From a bacterium (GTDB taxonomy: Bacteria > Desulfobacterota > Binatia > HRBIN30 > CADEER01): a stretch of 36,873 nt of DNA. The position numbers and the translations under genes were made by a program. The DNA lies in assembly GCA_030430165.1 (NCBI GenBank), contig JAUIGL010000062.1, forward strand, positions 1-36,873, in the 5' to 3' direction. Below the pieces are notes generated by a model. That model was not told the origin of the DNA, searched no databases, and saw only the letters and a list, made by a program, of their open reading frames with translations. Positions 1-7,362 of this stretch are shown here, in pieces (the stretch's first letter is position 1; each line of letters opens with the position of its first letter).

Positions 1-1235
1 CGCGGCGGCTCGCTCGGCGCTGCCGCCGGCCGCGGCCGGGCTGGCGCTCGCGCCGCTTCGCCTGCGTCGAGCCCGCTGCCGCCGCGCGGCCGATGCTGGC
101 CGCTCTGCAGCTCCTCGAGCCGGCGGATCAGGTCCGCCGCCGGCACCAGCGGCTCCATCGCCGCGATCCGCAGCACCGCCATCTCCAGCACCAGACGCGG
201 ATACGAGCTGCGCGCCACCTCGTCGTCGGCCTGCAGCAAGACCCGGAAGCAGCGGTCGGCATCGGCCGGACGCATCGCCTCGGCCTGTTTGCGCAACTCT
301 TCCAGCTCCTGGTCGGGCAGCTCGGGCAACAACTTGCCGCGGCTGACATGGGCCACCGCGAGGTTGCGGAAATGCTCGAGCAGGTCGCGGGTGAGGCGGC
401 GCATGTCGCAGCCGAGGCGGTCGACGTCCTCCAATCGCTCTACCGCCTTGGCCGGGTCGCTCTCGATGATCGCGGCGGCGAGCTCGTAGATCACCGAACG
501 GTCGGCGATGCCGAGCGCCGCCAGGGCGTCCTCGTCGCTCACCTTGCCGTCTGCTCCGGCTGCGATCTGGTCGAGCAGCGATTGCGCGTCGCGCATACTG
601 CCCTCGCCTTCCCGCGCCACCGTGAACAGCACCTGGTCCGACACGTCGAGCTTCTGCTCGTCGGCGATCGCGCGCAGACGCTCGACCACCAGCTTCAACG
701 GGATGCGGCGGAAGTCGTAGCGCTGGCAGCGTGACTGAACCGTCGCCGGCAGCTTCTGCGGATCGGTGGTGGCGAAGACGAACTTGACGTGCGGTGGCGG
801 CTCCTCGAGCGTCTTCAGCAATGCGTTGAAGGCGTTCGTCGACAGCATGTGTACTTCGTCGATGATGTAGATCTTGTACGAGCTCTTCGCCGGCTGGTAG
901 CGCACGTTCTCGATGATCTCGCGCACGTCGTCGACGCCGGTATTCGACGCGCCGTCGATCTCGAGCACGTCGACCGAGCGTCCCTCGGTGATCTCCTGGC
1001 AGTTCGTGCACTCGTTGCAGGGCTCGCGACGCGGGCCCTTTTCGCAGTTGAGGGCCTTGGCGAGGATGCGCGCCGCGGTCGTCTTGCCGACGCCGCGCAA
1101 CCCGGTGAAGAGAAATGCGTGCGCGACACGGTCGGCCGCGATGGCGTTGGCCAGGGTGCGCGAGATGTGCGCCTGGCCGACGAGGTCGGCAAACGTCTGG
1201 GGCCGCCACTTGCGAGCGGAAACGATATAGCTCAA
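1..1235 (-). CDS. dnaX: DNA polymerase III subunit gamma/tau, 5' part (runs off the left edge)
   Basis: Clamp-loader ATPase that loads the sliding clamp at the replication fork. About 411 codons are visible; the C-terminal part lies beyond position 1. The start is a TTG at 1235 (reads LSYIVSARKWRPQTF) with a GGAGGG ribosome site just upstream. Seen in order are the Walker A motif GLRGVGKTT, the zinc ligands in CEKGPRREPCNECTNC (C-x8-C-x2-C-x2-C), the ALNC and GASNTGVDDVREI segments, the Walker B motif IYIIDEVHML, and the sensor region TTDPQKLPATVQSRCQRYDF. These are typical of DnaX. After about residue 390 the visible end becomes Pro/Ala/Arg-rich, as in the gamma/tau linker. The gene lies 35 nt downstream of the SRP RNA, a common bacterial neighbour, and may be co-transcribed with it. 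Whether a programmed frameshift makes separate gamma and tau cannot be judged because the site would lie outside the window. Confidence 0.95.
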   Translation of the reverse strand, partial: MSYIVSARKWRPQTFADLVGQAHISRTLANAIAADRVAHAFLFTGLRGVGKTTAARILAKALNCEKGPRREPCNECTNCQEITEGRSVDVLEIDGASNTGVDDVREIIENVRYQPAKSSYKIYIIDEVHMLSTNAFNALLKTLEEPPPHVKFVFATTDPQKLPATVQSRCQRYDFRRIPLKLVVERLRAIADEQKLDVSDQVLFTVAREGEGSMRDAQSLLDQIAAGADGKVSDEDALAALGIADRSVIYELAAAIIESDPAKAVERLEDVDRLGCDMRRLTRDLLEHFRNLAVAHVSRGKLLPELPDQELEELRKQAEAMRPADADRCFRVLLQADDEVARSSYPRLVLEMAVLRIAAMEPLVPAADLIRRLEELQSGQHRPRGGSGLDAGEAARAPARPRPAAAPSEPP

Positions 1236-1270
1236 CGCCCCCTCCCCCGCGCGTTCAAACGAAGAACACC

Positions 1271-1378
<108 letters not shown>

Positions 1379-1399
1379 CGTGTTCCTCGACTCTCTAAA

Positions 1400-1428
1400 T
1401 CCGTAGCCGCTCGGGCGACTCTGTGCAA
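1400..1428 (-). promoter_or_regulatory. Candidate sigma-70 promoter for SRP RNA
   Basis: Minus-strand -35 TTGCAC (1423-1428), 17-bp spacer, -10-like TACGGA (1400-1405). Transcription would begin about 15 nt before the SRP RNA stem. The -10 match is weak. Confidence 0.35.
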
Positions 1429-1452
1429 CTGCGATCCAACCCGGGGAGTGAA

Positions 1453-1539
<87 letters not shown>

Positions 1540-1570
1540 TTTCGGCGAAAACTCGCCCGTATCGATCCAC

Positions 1571-1608
1571 AGGTCAACCTAAGCACGGCGCGCCCTGGCG
1601 ATTGACCT
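1571..1608. other. Short inverted repeat upstream of yheU
   Basis: AGGTCAA (1571-1577) and TTGACCT (1602-1608) form a perfect 7-bp inverted repeat 24 nt apart, between the divergent tRNA-Ser and yheU genes. It could be an operator or chance. No function is assigned. Confidence 0.2.
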
Positions 1609-1625
1609 GAGGCCTCGGCAACGAC

Positions 1626-1946
1626 ATGGTCGTCCGACCCTCGATGGCCGCGAATCGACCCGACGATCACGACCGAGCACCAGCCGACGGCGTGGTGGTT
1701 CCGCCGAGCTCGCTCTCGCCCGACGCCCTGCGGCGCGTAATCGAGGAGTTCGTCACCCGCGAGGGGACCGAGTACGGTACCGCCGATGTCGACCTGGCGG
1801 ACAAGGTAACCCAGGTCGAGCGTCAACTGCGGCAGGGTGACGCGGCCATCGTCTTCGACCCGGAGACGGCGAGCGTCAGTATCGTCCCGGCGCGCGCACT
1901 TCGCTCCGCCTCAGCCGAGAGCGGCGAAGACTCCGGCCCAGAATAG
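1626..1946 (+). CDS. yheU: YheU-like protein (UPF0270 family)
   Basis: Small soluble protein of a conserved family with no established function. The core VPPSSLSPDALRRVIEEF, then REGTEYG, then DLADKVTQVERQL and GDAAIVFDPETASVSIVP, lines up with the whole length of E. coli YheU ([32 protein letters not shown]). The reading frame starts at ATG 1626, but family proteins start close to the VVVPPSSLSP segment. An in-frame ATG at 1644 or a GTG near 1692 could be the true start, and the first 20 or so residues may be untranslated. No Shine-Dalgarno sequence decides it. The 3' end overlaps a possible small membrane-protein ORF on the other strand. Confidence 0.85.
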   Translation: MVVRPSMAANRPDDHDRAPADGVVVPPSSLSPDALRRVIEEFVTREGTEYGTADVDLADKVTQVERQLRQGDAAIVFDPETASVSIVPARALRSASAESGEDSGPE

Positions 1947-2006
1947 GGTCAGCCCCAACATCAGCAGCGCCAACGCCAAGGTAGTCAACCACCGTAGCGC
2001 CGCCAT
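1911..2006 (-). CDS. Possible 31-residue single-span membrane peptide
   Basis: ATG at 2006 opens a 31-codon frame with an N-terminal Arg, then one continuous hydrophobic stretch (LTTLALALLMLGLTLFWAGV) long enough to cross a membrane once, ending at TGA 1911-1913. A G-rich run (GGGGGTGGGG) precedes the start as a possible ribosome site. It overlaps the last 36 nt of yheU in convergent orientation. I recognise no family. The all-helix hydrophobic composition supports a real microprotein; the small size and the overlap argue for caution. Confidence 0.35.
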   Translation of the reverse strand: MAALRWLTTLALALLMLGLTLFWAGVFAALG

Positions 2007-2263
2007 CCCCACCCCCTAGCCCGCACTATCCATGAACTTCGCGCCGTCGCCGCCTGTAACCGTTGTCGCAGTTGAGGTAGAGCGCATTCGGCAGGTCGTC
2101 GGCGCTTCGACACCGTGTCGTGCTCGATCGCGGTCAGAGCGCACATGAACCCGTATGGATGCGGTTTTCGCGGGCGCCTTTCGGAATCCATGAATATTCC
2201 AGGCTGGTCGCATCGACGATCATCACGCCGGTTGGGACGCGACAGAAGCGCAGATTGCTGCGC
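2007..2263. other. Gene-poor stretch, possible decayed gene
   Basis: No intact gene. The minus strand holds scraps in two frames (MIVDATSLEYSWIPKGAREN and EHDTVSKRRRPAECALPQL) that look like ordinary protein sequence broken by a frameshift near 2145. They may be a relic, but I cannot name the parent family. This stretch is visibly less G+C-rich than its neighbours. Confidence 0.3.
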
Positions 2264-4096
2264 TCAGGGATGGGCGCCGGGCGCCACCCGGCGCACGCCG
2301 TGCCGCATCGCCGCAACTGCGGCCTGCAGCCGCTCGGAGTCGCTTTGCGCGGCCGCGCTACCGCCCACCGACACGACGCGCACGAAGCTGCCGTCGTAGT
2401 GGGTCACCAGGCAGTCGTCGATGACCACGTCGGGTGCGCCGTCCGGAGAGACGATCAAGCCGCTGCCGTCGGCCGCCAGGCTCACCGTGCCGCCGAGCTG
2501 CGCCACCTCCTCTCCGAACATATAGCCGATCAGGTTGGCTTGCCGCGCACCGGTGACCTGGGCGACGAAGGTCAGCTCCGGACTGCCATCGCCGGTGACG
2601 ATGGCGACACCCAGCGTACCGTTGACGACCCCAAACGTGGCCGGCAGTCCGTCGTCACCACAGGTGTCGTTCCAGGTGCCGGCAAACACGCAGGCCTCCG
2701 TGCCCACCCCGCTGCCGGTGAAATCGAAGGGGCAGTAGCAGCCCTCGAGCAGGCTGGTCACGGCGGCGATCAGCTCGCTGATGGTGACGCGACCGTCGCC
2801 GTCGCCGTCCATCGCCTCGCACTCGCTCGCGTCCAGCCTGCCGAGAGCGATATTGACGCCGCGCACCAACTCCTGGATGGCGACCCGGCCGTCGCCGTCG
2901 CAATCGCCGCGGCAAGCGGCGGCTTCGAGCACCCCGCGACGGACGGGCAACTCGTCGACCACTTCGCCGCCACAGCCGTTGAGCGCGCTGCGGACGCTGC
3001 CGACCAGCTCGCTGATGCCCACCTTTCCGTCTTGGTCGGCGTCGGCGCCGGAGCAGTCGCTGACCGGTGCGTCCTGCAATGCAACGCGCACCGCCAACAC
3101 CAACTCGGAGGCGCCGACCGTGGAGTCGCCGTCACAGTCGCCGATGCAGCCCGGGCTTTGGGTGGTCCACCCGAGATCGCTGAGCACCGCGGCTGCGAGG
3201 CCGACGTCGTGCGCGGCGAAGCGCAGCACCGGCTCCATGAGTTGGTTGGGAAACAGTGCCGTGTCGAAGTGGCTCACACTCGAACCGCCCTCGATCACCC
3301 CCGGTGCATAGAGCTGCACGTGGCCGTCCTCGCCGAGCCCCTGGCTGAGCACCGCGCCCGCTGCCAGAGTGCGGGCGCCGATCAGATGGAGGCGATCGCC
3401 GGACACGAACGCGTCGGCGCGCGACGAGTTGGTGATCTCGGCGAACGGGCCGACTCCATGGTACTCCATCTGCGCCGTGAACGCGTCGAACCGACTGCGA
3501 AACAATCCGCCGGTGCTCAAGCGCGCAAAGGAGATGAAGCCGAGTCCGTGTCCGATCTCGTGCAGTGCGACCGTGATGAAGTCGGCTGCCCCGGGCGGCG
3601 GCGACTCGTCGAAGCCGTAGTACCAGAATCCGCCGAACTCGCAGGTCGTGCCAAAGCTCGAGCTGAATGTGGCTCGGATGTCTGCCGAGTTGGTGCAGCG
3701 CCCGGGCGGACACAGGTCGACCCCGGCAAGACGATTGGCCAAAGCCGCTACGTAATAGACGTTCCGTTCCGGCGCACCGGCGAACTCGATGTGGAGAGTG
3801 CTCGCCGAGGCCTGTCCGAGAACCGCCGACTCGGAGTCGCAGCTGAGCGGGTTGAAGCCCACCTCGACGACGATCTCTACCGGGGAAACCAAGACGTCGG
3901 CCCACATCTGCGCCGCACGCAGCAACGCGTTGCGGCGAAGCTCGCCAATCGTCCGTCCAGGATTGCCACCTTGCGGCGACGCCGGGGTGTCATCGAGCAG
4001 GCCTTCGCCGCTCACATCGTTGCCGACCAGCCGAATCGTCGCCGCGCCGGCGCCGCCGACCGGGACCATCCCGCTCGTCAACACGACCAGCAGCAA
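2264..4096 (-). CDS. Secreted zinc metallopeptidase with dockerin-like EF-hand repeats
   Basis: Probable exported protease. The motif HEIGHGLGF (His179, Glu180, His183) is an HExxHxxGF zinc site, and downstream SHFD, NQLMEP and LSDLGW match the conserved end of this secreted peptidase family. Cys pairs in the catalytic region suggest disulfides. Residues about 317-375 and 395-453 hold two pairs of Ca2+-binding loops (GDCDGDS-x-VGASELV, DADQDGKVGISELV, GDCDGDGRVAIQELV, DGDGDGRVTISELI), each closed by Cys, as in dockerin-like modules. A beta-rich C-terminal domain of about 150 residues follows. The earliest start is TTG 4096, giving a hydrophobic leader ending AGAAT. No positive n-region and no Shine-Dalgarno sequence are seen, so the real start may be an unusual codon slightly upstream. 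It lies 86 nt after the small exported gene and is likely co-transcribed. Confidence 0.8.
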   Translation of the reverse strand: MLLVVLTSGMVPVGGAGAATIRLVGNDVSGEGLLDDTPASPQGGNPGRTIGELRRNALLRAAQMWADVLVSPVEIVVEVGFNPLSCDSESAVLGQASASTLHIEFAGAPERNVYYVAALANRLAGVDLCPPGRCTNSADIRATFSSSFGTTCEFGGFWYYGFDESPPPGAADFITVALHEIGHGLGFISFARLSTGGLFRSRFDAFTAQMEYHGVGPFAEITNSSRADAFVSGDRLHLIGARTLAAGAVLSQGLGEDGHVQLYAPGVIEGGSSVSHFDTALFPNQLMEPVLRFAAHDVGLAAAVLSDLGWTTQSPGCIGDCDGDSTVGASELVLAVRVALQDAPVSDCSGADADQDGKVGISELVGSVRSALNGCGGEVVDELPVRRGVLEAAACRGDCDGDGRVAIQELVRGVNIALGRLDASECEAMDGDGDGRVTISELIAAVTSLLEGCYCPFDFTGSGVGTEACVFAGTWNDTCGDDGLPATFGVVNGTLGVAIVTGDGSPELTFVAQVTGARQANLIGYMFGEEVAQLGGTVSLAADGSGLIVSPDGAPDVVIDDCLVTHYDGSFVRVVSVGGSAAAQSDSERLQAAVAAMRHGVRRVAPGAHP

Positions 4097-4182
4097 CGCC
4101 GCCAGTCGTGCCCGACTGTTGCCGGCGCCACACCTCCCCGACCTGGGTCGCTGCTGCGCGCCGCCGTCGCCCGGCTGTCGAG

Positions 4183-4548
4183 TCAGTGCCGTTCTCCCGC
4201 GGAGTCGCTACGGCACTGCGGCTCGCCATCGTCGCCGACGACGAGTTGGGTGAAGAACGAGTCGCCGAGATCTACCGTGTAGCCGCCGGCCTCGGTGACG
4301 CCCGGGCTCACCGCCAGATCGAAAGAGGGGTCGGCGTCGCCCGCCCGGCTGGCTTGCGCCGGTGCGGCAGCGGTTCCGGCTTCCGAAGGTAGGGAGCCGA
4401 TGCGCATCGCACCGCTCGTCGGGGCGACGCTGCGCTCGCCCGGGCGCGAGCGCCGCGCGCGATACTCGCCGGCGTTGGTCGACGCCGCACCGACGACACT
4501 GCAAACCGTCAGGACAAATGCCGCCCCGAACCAACCGGCAACCTTCAT
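4183..4548 (-). CDS. Small exported protein of unknown function
   Basis: A 121-residue product from ATG 4548. It begins MKVAGWFGAAFVLTVCSVVG followed by AASTNA, a clear Sec signal peptide with cleavage likely after AASTNA or nearby. The mature part is Arg/Ser/Ala-rich and low in complexity, then YTVDLGDSFFTQLVVGDD near the end. I recognise no family. The start choice rests on the signal peptide and on a -10 element TACGGT 8 nt upstream, which suggests a leaderless mRNA. It precedes the metallopeptidase gene on the same strand, so it may be a partner or simply share its transcript. Confidence 0.6.
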   Translation of the reverse strand: MKVAGWFGAAFVLTVCSVVGAASTNAGEYRARRSRPGERSVAPTSGAMRIGSLPSEAGTAAAPAQASRAGDADPSFDLAVSPGVTEAGGYTVDLGDSFFTQLVVGDDGEPQCRSDSAGERH

Positions 4549-4556
4549 GACGTCGA

Positions 4557-4562
4557 ACCGTA
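4557..4562 (-). promoter_or_regulatory. -10 element TACGGT for the small exported gene
   Basis: Minus-strand TACGGT, separated by 8 nt from ATG 4548. The -35 is poor (TTGTCG only with a 15-bp spacer). The spacing implies transcription starting at or next to the start codon. Confidence 0.35.
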
Positions 4563-4661
4563 CGCGCTGCGCAGCGGTACGACAAGACGGATCAACGCGG
4601 TTGCAGCAACGCGGGACAACAGCGAGTAGCTCTGGCGATCCGCAATCCCTGAAAAAGGGGG

Positions 4662-4691
4662 GACGGGTCGCCCGCCGTCGGGCGACCCGTC
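4662..4691 (-). terminator. Strong hairpin, possible terminator
   Basis: Perfect 13-bp inverted repeat GACGGGTCGCCCG / CGGGCGACCCGTC with a 4-nt loop. On the minus strand it is followed by TCCCCCCTTTTT, so a short T run lies 6-7 nt after the stem. It could end transcription coming from the tRNA-Ser(CGA) gene. The delayed T tract makes it a weak intrinsic terminator. Confidence 0.4.
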
Positions 4692-4918
4692 GGCTGGAAG
4701 GGGAACAAGGAGGACATTCCAGCTGATTCTCATGTACCAGAAAAAAACTGGTCTGTATAGACATGAGGCTGCATTCAGCCCTAGGGGATTCCCTTACTTT
4801 GCGCACAAAACTCGGCGGTTTCGCGCCAAATGGTCGAATCCCGTGGGCGATCGGCCCCCTCGGTGGCCCCGATTCGGCCTTGCCGGAGTGGCCTTTTCCG
4901 GAGGCGGCGGCGGAAGAG

Positions 4919-5005
4919 CGGAGAGGGAGGGATTCGAACCCTCGAACCCCGAAGGGTTACACGATTTCGAGTCGTGCGGTTTCAGCCGGACTCACCCACC
5001 TCTCC
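4919..5005 (-). tRNA. tRNA-Ser (anticodon CGA)
   Basis: Acceptor stem GGAGAGG/CCTCTCC with discriminator G. Anticodon arm CACGA-CTCGAAA-TCGTG gives anticodon CGA (UCG codons). The long variable arm TAACCCTTCGGGGTT is followed by the T arm GGGTTCGAATCCC. About 87 nt, no encoded CCA. Confidence 0.95.
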
Positions 5006-5064
5006 GCAGGGCCGCGACGCCCTAACTAACGCGCATGCGCGCAAGAATTCAACAGGGCCCGGAC

Positions 5065-5152
5065 CCGGGTAGTGGTCGGTGGCTAGCCGCAAGAGGATGG
5101 CCGCATTGGAGTTCAGCGAACTGATCAACGCAAAGGAGGCAAGGAGCGAAGG
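5065..5152 (+). repeat. Dispersed intergenic repeat, copy 1
   Basis: An 88-nt sequence running from CCGGGTAGTGGTCGG to AAGGAGCGAAGG. It recurs in reverse orientation at 7160-7245. The copies differ by a 7-nt insertion here (CCGCAAG), a 5-nt gap and three substitutions. It sits just downstream of tadA. The pair encloses tadA, the 52-residue gene, the Nudix gene and mobA. Confidence 0.85.
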
Positions 5153-5219
5153 GCTCCCTGGGAGTACGGCGCGCTGCTGCCTCGGCCCTGCAACGGCTCG
5201 GCCCCCTCGAGAGGGCGGC

Positions 5220-5669
5220 TCAGCCGCGGCGGTCGCGAAAGAACTCGACCAGCAGCGCTCGCGCCTCGTCGGCGCGCAGGCCCGAGCGGACGGCGAAGCG
5301 GTGATTGAGCCGAGGGTCGGCGGAGACGTCGCCGAGGCTGCCGACGAACCCCGCCTTGGGATCGCTGCAAGCGAAGGTCACCCGCCGCAGCCGGGACTGG
5401 ATCACCGCTCCGGCGCACATCACGCAGGGCTCCAAGGTCACGAACAGCTCGGCGTCGGGTAGGCGGTAGTTGCCCATCTTCTTCGCGGCATCGCGGATCG
5501 CCACGATCTCGGCGTGCGCGGTCGGATCGGCTTCGCCGATCGGCTGGTTGTACCCAGTACCGATCACCTCCCCTTCGCGCACCACGACGGCCCCCACCGG
5601 CACCTCGCCGGCGGCGGCGGCCTGGTGCGCCAGCTCGAGACAGAGACCCATGTATTCCTCGTCGGTCAT
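5220..5669 (-). CDS. tadA: tRNA-specific adenosine deaminase TadA
   Basis: Deaminates adenosine 34 of tRNA-Arg(ACG) to inosine so one tRNA can read CGU, CGC and CGA. The 149-residue length is normal. The cytidine/deoxycytidylate deaminase fold is shown by PVGAVVV (residues 24-30), the zinc and proton-shuttle motif HAE (His52, Glu54), and PCVMC (Cys82, Cys85). The RNA-binding C-terminus FACSDPKAGFVGS is TadA-like rather than CDA or guanine deaminase. ATG 5669 is preceded by AGGAG. Its location next to serine tRNA genes and dnaX is a common bacterial arrangement. It is divergent from the small gene at 5757. Confidence 0.95.
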   Translation of the reverse strand: MTDEEYMGLCLELAHQAAAAGEVPVGAVVVREGEVIGTGYNQPIGEADPTAHAEIVAIRDAAKKMGNYRLPDAELFVTLEPCVMCAGAVIQSRLRRVTFACSDPKAGFVGSLGDVSADPRLNHRFAVRSGLRADEARALLVEFFRDRRG

Positions 5670-5717
5670 CGCGCCTCAGCTCCTGGCGTCGCGCGGCGCC
5701 GCGAGAGCCCGGTGTGC

Positions 5718-5746
5718 TTGCGTACCCGTCCCGGTCCGGGTATCGA
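5718..5746 (+). promoter_or_regulatory. Candidate promoter for the 52-residue gene
   Basis: -35 TTGCGT (5718-5723), 17-bp spacer, -10 TATCGA (5741-5746). Only 10 nt separate it from ATG 5757, so the transcript would be nearly leaderless. Confidence 0.35.
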
Positions 5747-5756
5747 CAGGGTCGCC

Positions 5757-5915
5757 ATGCTCTACGAAGTCGGACAGGAAGTGCTGCTGATGTCGATGAC
5801 CGGACGCTTTCGCATCGTCGAGGTCGACGGCAACGTCATCACCATCGAGAACGACGCCGGGGTTCGCAAGCGCGTCCTCGAGCAGGCCGTTCGCCCGGTC
5901 GCCAAGACCTCGTAA
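5757..5915 (+). CDS. 52-residue protein, probable SH3-like beta barrel, unknown function
   Basis: ATG 5757 starts MLYEVGQEVLLMSMTGRFRI, then EVDGNVITIENDAGVRKRV and ends KTS. Alternating hydrophobic residues and the VG-x-EV and G-x-FRIVEVDGN turns suggest a small five-stranded barrel of the KOW/SH3 kind, which would often bind RNA, DNA or a partner protein. That is inference from pattern only, and no named family is recognised. Amino-acid composition and codon use are protein-like and it is flanked by genes on the other strand. A promoter-like element lies directly upstream and no Shine-Dalgarno sequence is seen. Confidence 0.65.
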   Translation: MLYEVGQEVLLMSMTGRFRIVEVDGNVITIENDAGVRKRVLEQAVRPVAKTS

Positions 5916-5935
5916 CTCGCCGAGGCGCGCCGCGC

Positions 5936-6436
5936 TCAACATCGCCGCTCGCGCCACAGCGCGAAAGCCTGCGCGCTGTCGGGACAGAACGGTCGCGATT
6001 CGACGATCTCCGCGACCTGCTCGACGGTGTGCCACTCACCGGAGACGATCTCCTCGGGCTGCAGCACGAACGGGCCGGAAGAGCGACACTCGAAGATCTC
6101 TCCGTTGACCAGGTTGCCATCGCCGGCGAATCGAAACTCGGTCACGCGGCGCAGCTCGCTGGCACGAATTCCGACCTCCTCCTCGACCTCGCGTGCCGCC
6201 GCCGCGGCATAGGATTCCCCCGCGCCGACGACTCCGCCGACCATGACGTCGTAGTGCGAGGGGTAGACGTCCTTGGTGGCCGTTCGCCGGTGCACGTACA
6301 CGCGGCCATCGGGGTGCACGAGGACGATGTAGACGGCGCGGTGGCGCAGCGCGTCGCGCCGCACTTCGGCGCGGCTCGCCTGACGCAACACCCGATCGTC
6401 GGCATCGACGACGTCGACCAGCTCGTCGGCGCTCAC
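5936..6436 (-). CDS. Nudix hydrolase, YfcD/IDI-like
   Basis: Hydrolase of a nucleoside diphosphate linked to another moiety; the substrate cannot be told. The Nudix box is intact: GVVGAGESYAAAAAREVEEE followed by VGI (G-x5-E-x7-REVxEExG). The N-terminus ELVDVVDADDRVLRQASRAEV and the RRTATKDVYPSHYDV segment match the YfcD branch, which resembles isopentenyl-diphosphate isomerase, but the Cys and Glu needed for isomerase activity are not evident. 166 residues. The start is GTG 6436, overlapping the mobA stop by four bases (GTGA), so the two are translationally coupled. Confidence 0.9.
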   Translation of the reverse strand: MSADELVDVVDADDRVLRQASRAEVRRDALRHRAVYIVLVHPDGRVYVHRRTATKDVYPSHYDVMVGGVVGAGESYAAAAAREVEEEVGIRASELRRVTEFRFAGDGNLVNGEIFECRSSGPFVLQPEEIVSGEWHTVEQVAEIVESRPFCPDSAQAFALWRERRC

Positions 6437-7077
6437 TGCACCAACTCGACCGAAAACCGAGCAGCTTCTTCCGGCGTGTTGACGTTGCGAAACGACTCCT
6501 CGGCGCCGGTGACCCCCTCCATCGTCGCCTGCGGCACGTAGTCGGTGCGGATGCGCGGCAGGAAGTCGCGCATCGAGCGCGCGCCCTCCTCCACCGCTAC
6601 CGCGATCTCGCCGCGCAGCCGTGTCGCGTAAAGTGCGTGCAGCGGTTCGATGTCACCGTCCCAGCGCGGCACGACGGCGTCGACCTCGTCGGACTCTCGC
6701 AATCGACTCACCATAAAGCGGATCGCCTCGGCGCGCAGAAACGGCATGTCGCAGGCGGTGACGAAAGCATACGGGGCATCGATGCGGCCCAGGCCGGCAT
6801 GCAACCCGCCGAGCGGACCGAGCTGCGGCAGCTCATCGGCAGTCACTTCGACATCGAACCCGGCGTAGCGATCCGGATCGTTGGCGACCACCACGACCTG
6901 GCGAAAGCAGCTGCGCAGGACGCGCAACGACCGGGTCAGGACGGTCTCGCCGTCGACCTGAAGGAAGGCCTTGTTGCGCCCGCCCATGCGACTGTTTTGC
7001 CCGCCCGCTAGAATGATGCCGGCTATGTCACCCAAGTGCTCGGTGGATTCGTTCATCGCTCGAGACCGGCGCGCCAC
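6433..7077 (-). CDS. mobA: Molybdenum cofactor guanylyltransferase MobA
   Basis: Transfers GMP from GTP to molybdopterin to form the bis-MGD type cofactor used by DMSO-reductase-family enzymes. The nucleotidyltransferase signature LAGGQNSRMGGRNKAFL is clear, with GPLGGLHAGL, the metal-binding DMPF in FVTACDMPFL, and the late segment RNVNTPEE. 214 residues from GTG 7077. An internal ATG at 7056 is possible, but a strong promoter (TTGACT-17-TATGGT) ends 8 nt before the GTG, favouring a leaderless GTG start. MobA implies molybdoenzymes elsewhere in the genome; no other moa/moe gene is in this window. It is coupled to the Nudix gene downstream. Confidence 0.93.
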   Translation of the reverse strand: MARRSRAMNESTEHLGDIAGIILAGGQNSRMGGRNKAFLQVDGETVLTRSLRVLRSCFRQVVVVANDPDRYAGFDVEVTADELPQLGPLGGLHAGLGRIDAPYAFVTACDMPFLRAEAIRFMVSRLRESDEVDAVVPRWDGDIEPLHALYATRLRGEIAVAVEEGARSMRDFLPRIRTDYVPQATMEGVTGAEESFRNVNTPEEAARFSVELVQ

Positions 7078-7085
7078 TGGTGCAA

Positions 7086-7114
7086 ACCATAGGAGTGCCC
7101 CTGTGGTCAGTCAA
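7086..7114 (-). promoter_or_regulatory. Promoter for mobA, leaderless spacing
   Basis: Minus-strand -35 TTGACT (7109-7114), exactly 17-bp spacer, -10 TATGGT (7086-7091), then 8 nt to GTG 7077. This is among the best promoter matches in the window. Confidence 0.6.
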
Positions 7115-7159
7115 CTCGCCCCCGGCACCTGTAGAACGCTCCCCGGTGCGGGGGGCAGG

Positions 7160-7245
7160 CCTTCGCTCCTTGCCTCCTTGGCTTTGCGTTGATCAGTTGA
7201 CTGAGCTCCAATGCGGCCATCCTCTAGCCACCGACCACTACCCGG
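7160..7245 (-). repeat. Dispersed intergenic repeat, copy 2 (inverted)
   Basis: Reverse-complement copy of 5065-5152, 86 nt, with an extra 5 nt (GCCAA type) before the AAGGAGGCAAGGAGCGAAGG end. It lies upstream of mobA. The remaining part of the 7115-7362 interval shows no gene. Confidence 0.85.
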
Positions 7246-7362
7246 CCCGGTGCATTCTTGACGGCGGCGGCCGGATATTCGTAAGGCTACCGACGACGTC
7301 ATGAGATACGGATTGCGCGGCGGACGAGCACGGGACCTGAGTCACGCCGTGCTCGACGACAG

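Larger units (their letters stand above)
4549..4918. other. Intergenic stretch between exported gene and tRNA-Ser
   Basis: No gene is supported over 370 bases. It holds a -10 element for the exported gene, a perfect 13-bp hairpin (4662-4691) and locally A/T-richer sequence around 4735-4830. Reading frames here lack protein-like composition. Confidence 0.5.

Noticed and set aside
2019..2263. Transposase remnant
   Set aside because: Protein-like scraps exist in two frames, but no DDE or other transposase motif and no terminal inverted repeats could be seen.
2120..4282. 720-codon open frame on the plus strand
   Set aside because: It lies wholly opposite the metallopeptidase and exported-protein genes. 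Its product is His/Arg/Ala-rich without domains, the usual shadow of a G+C-rich gene.
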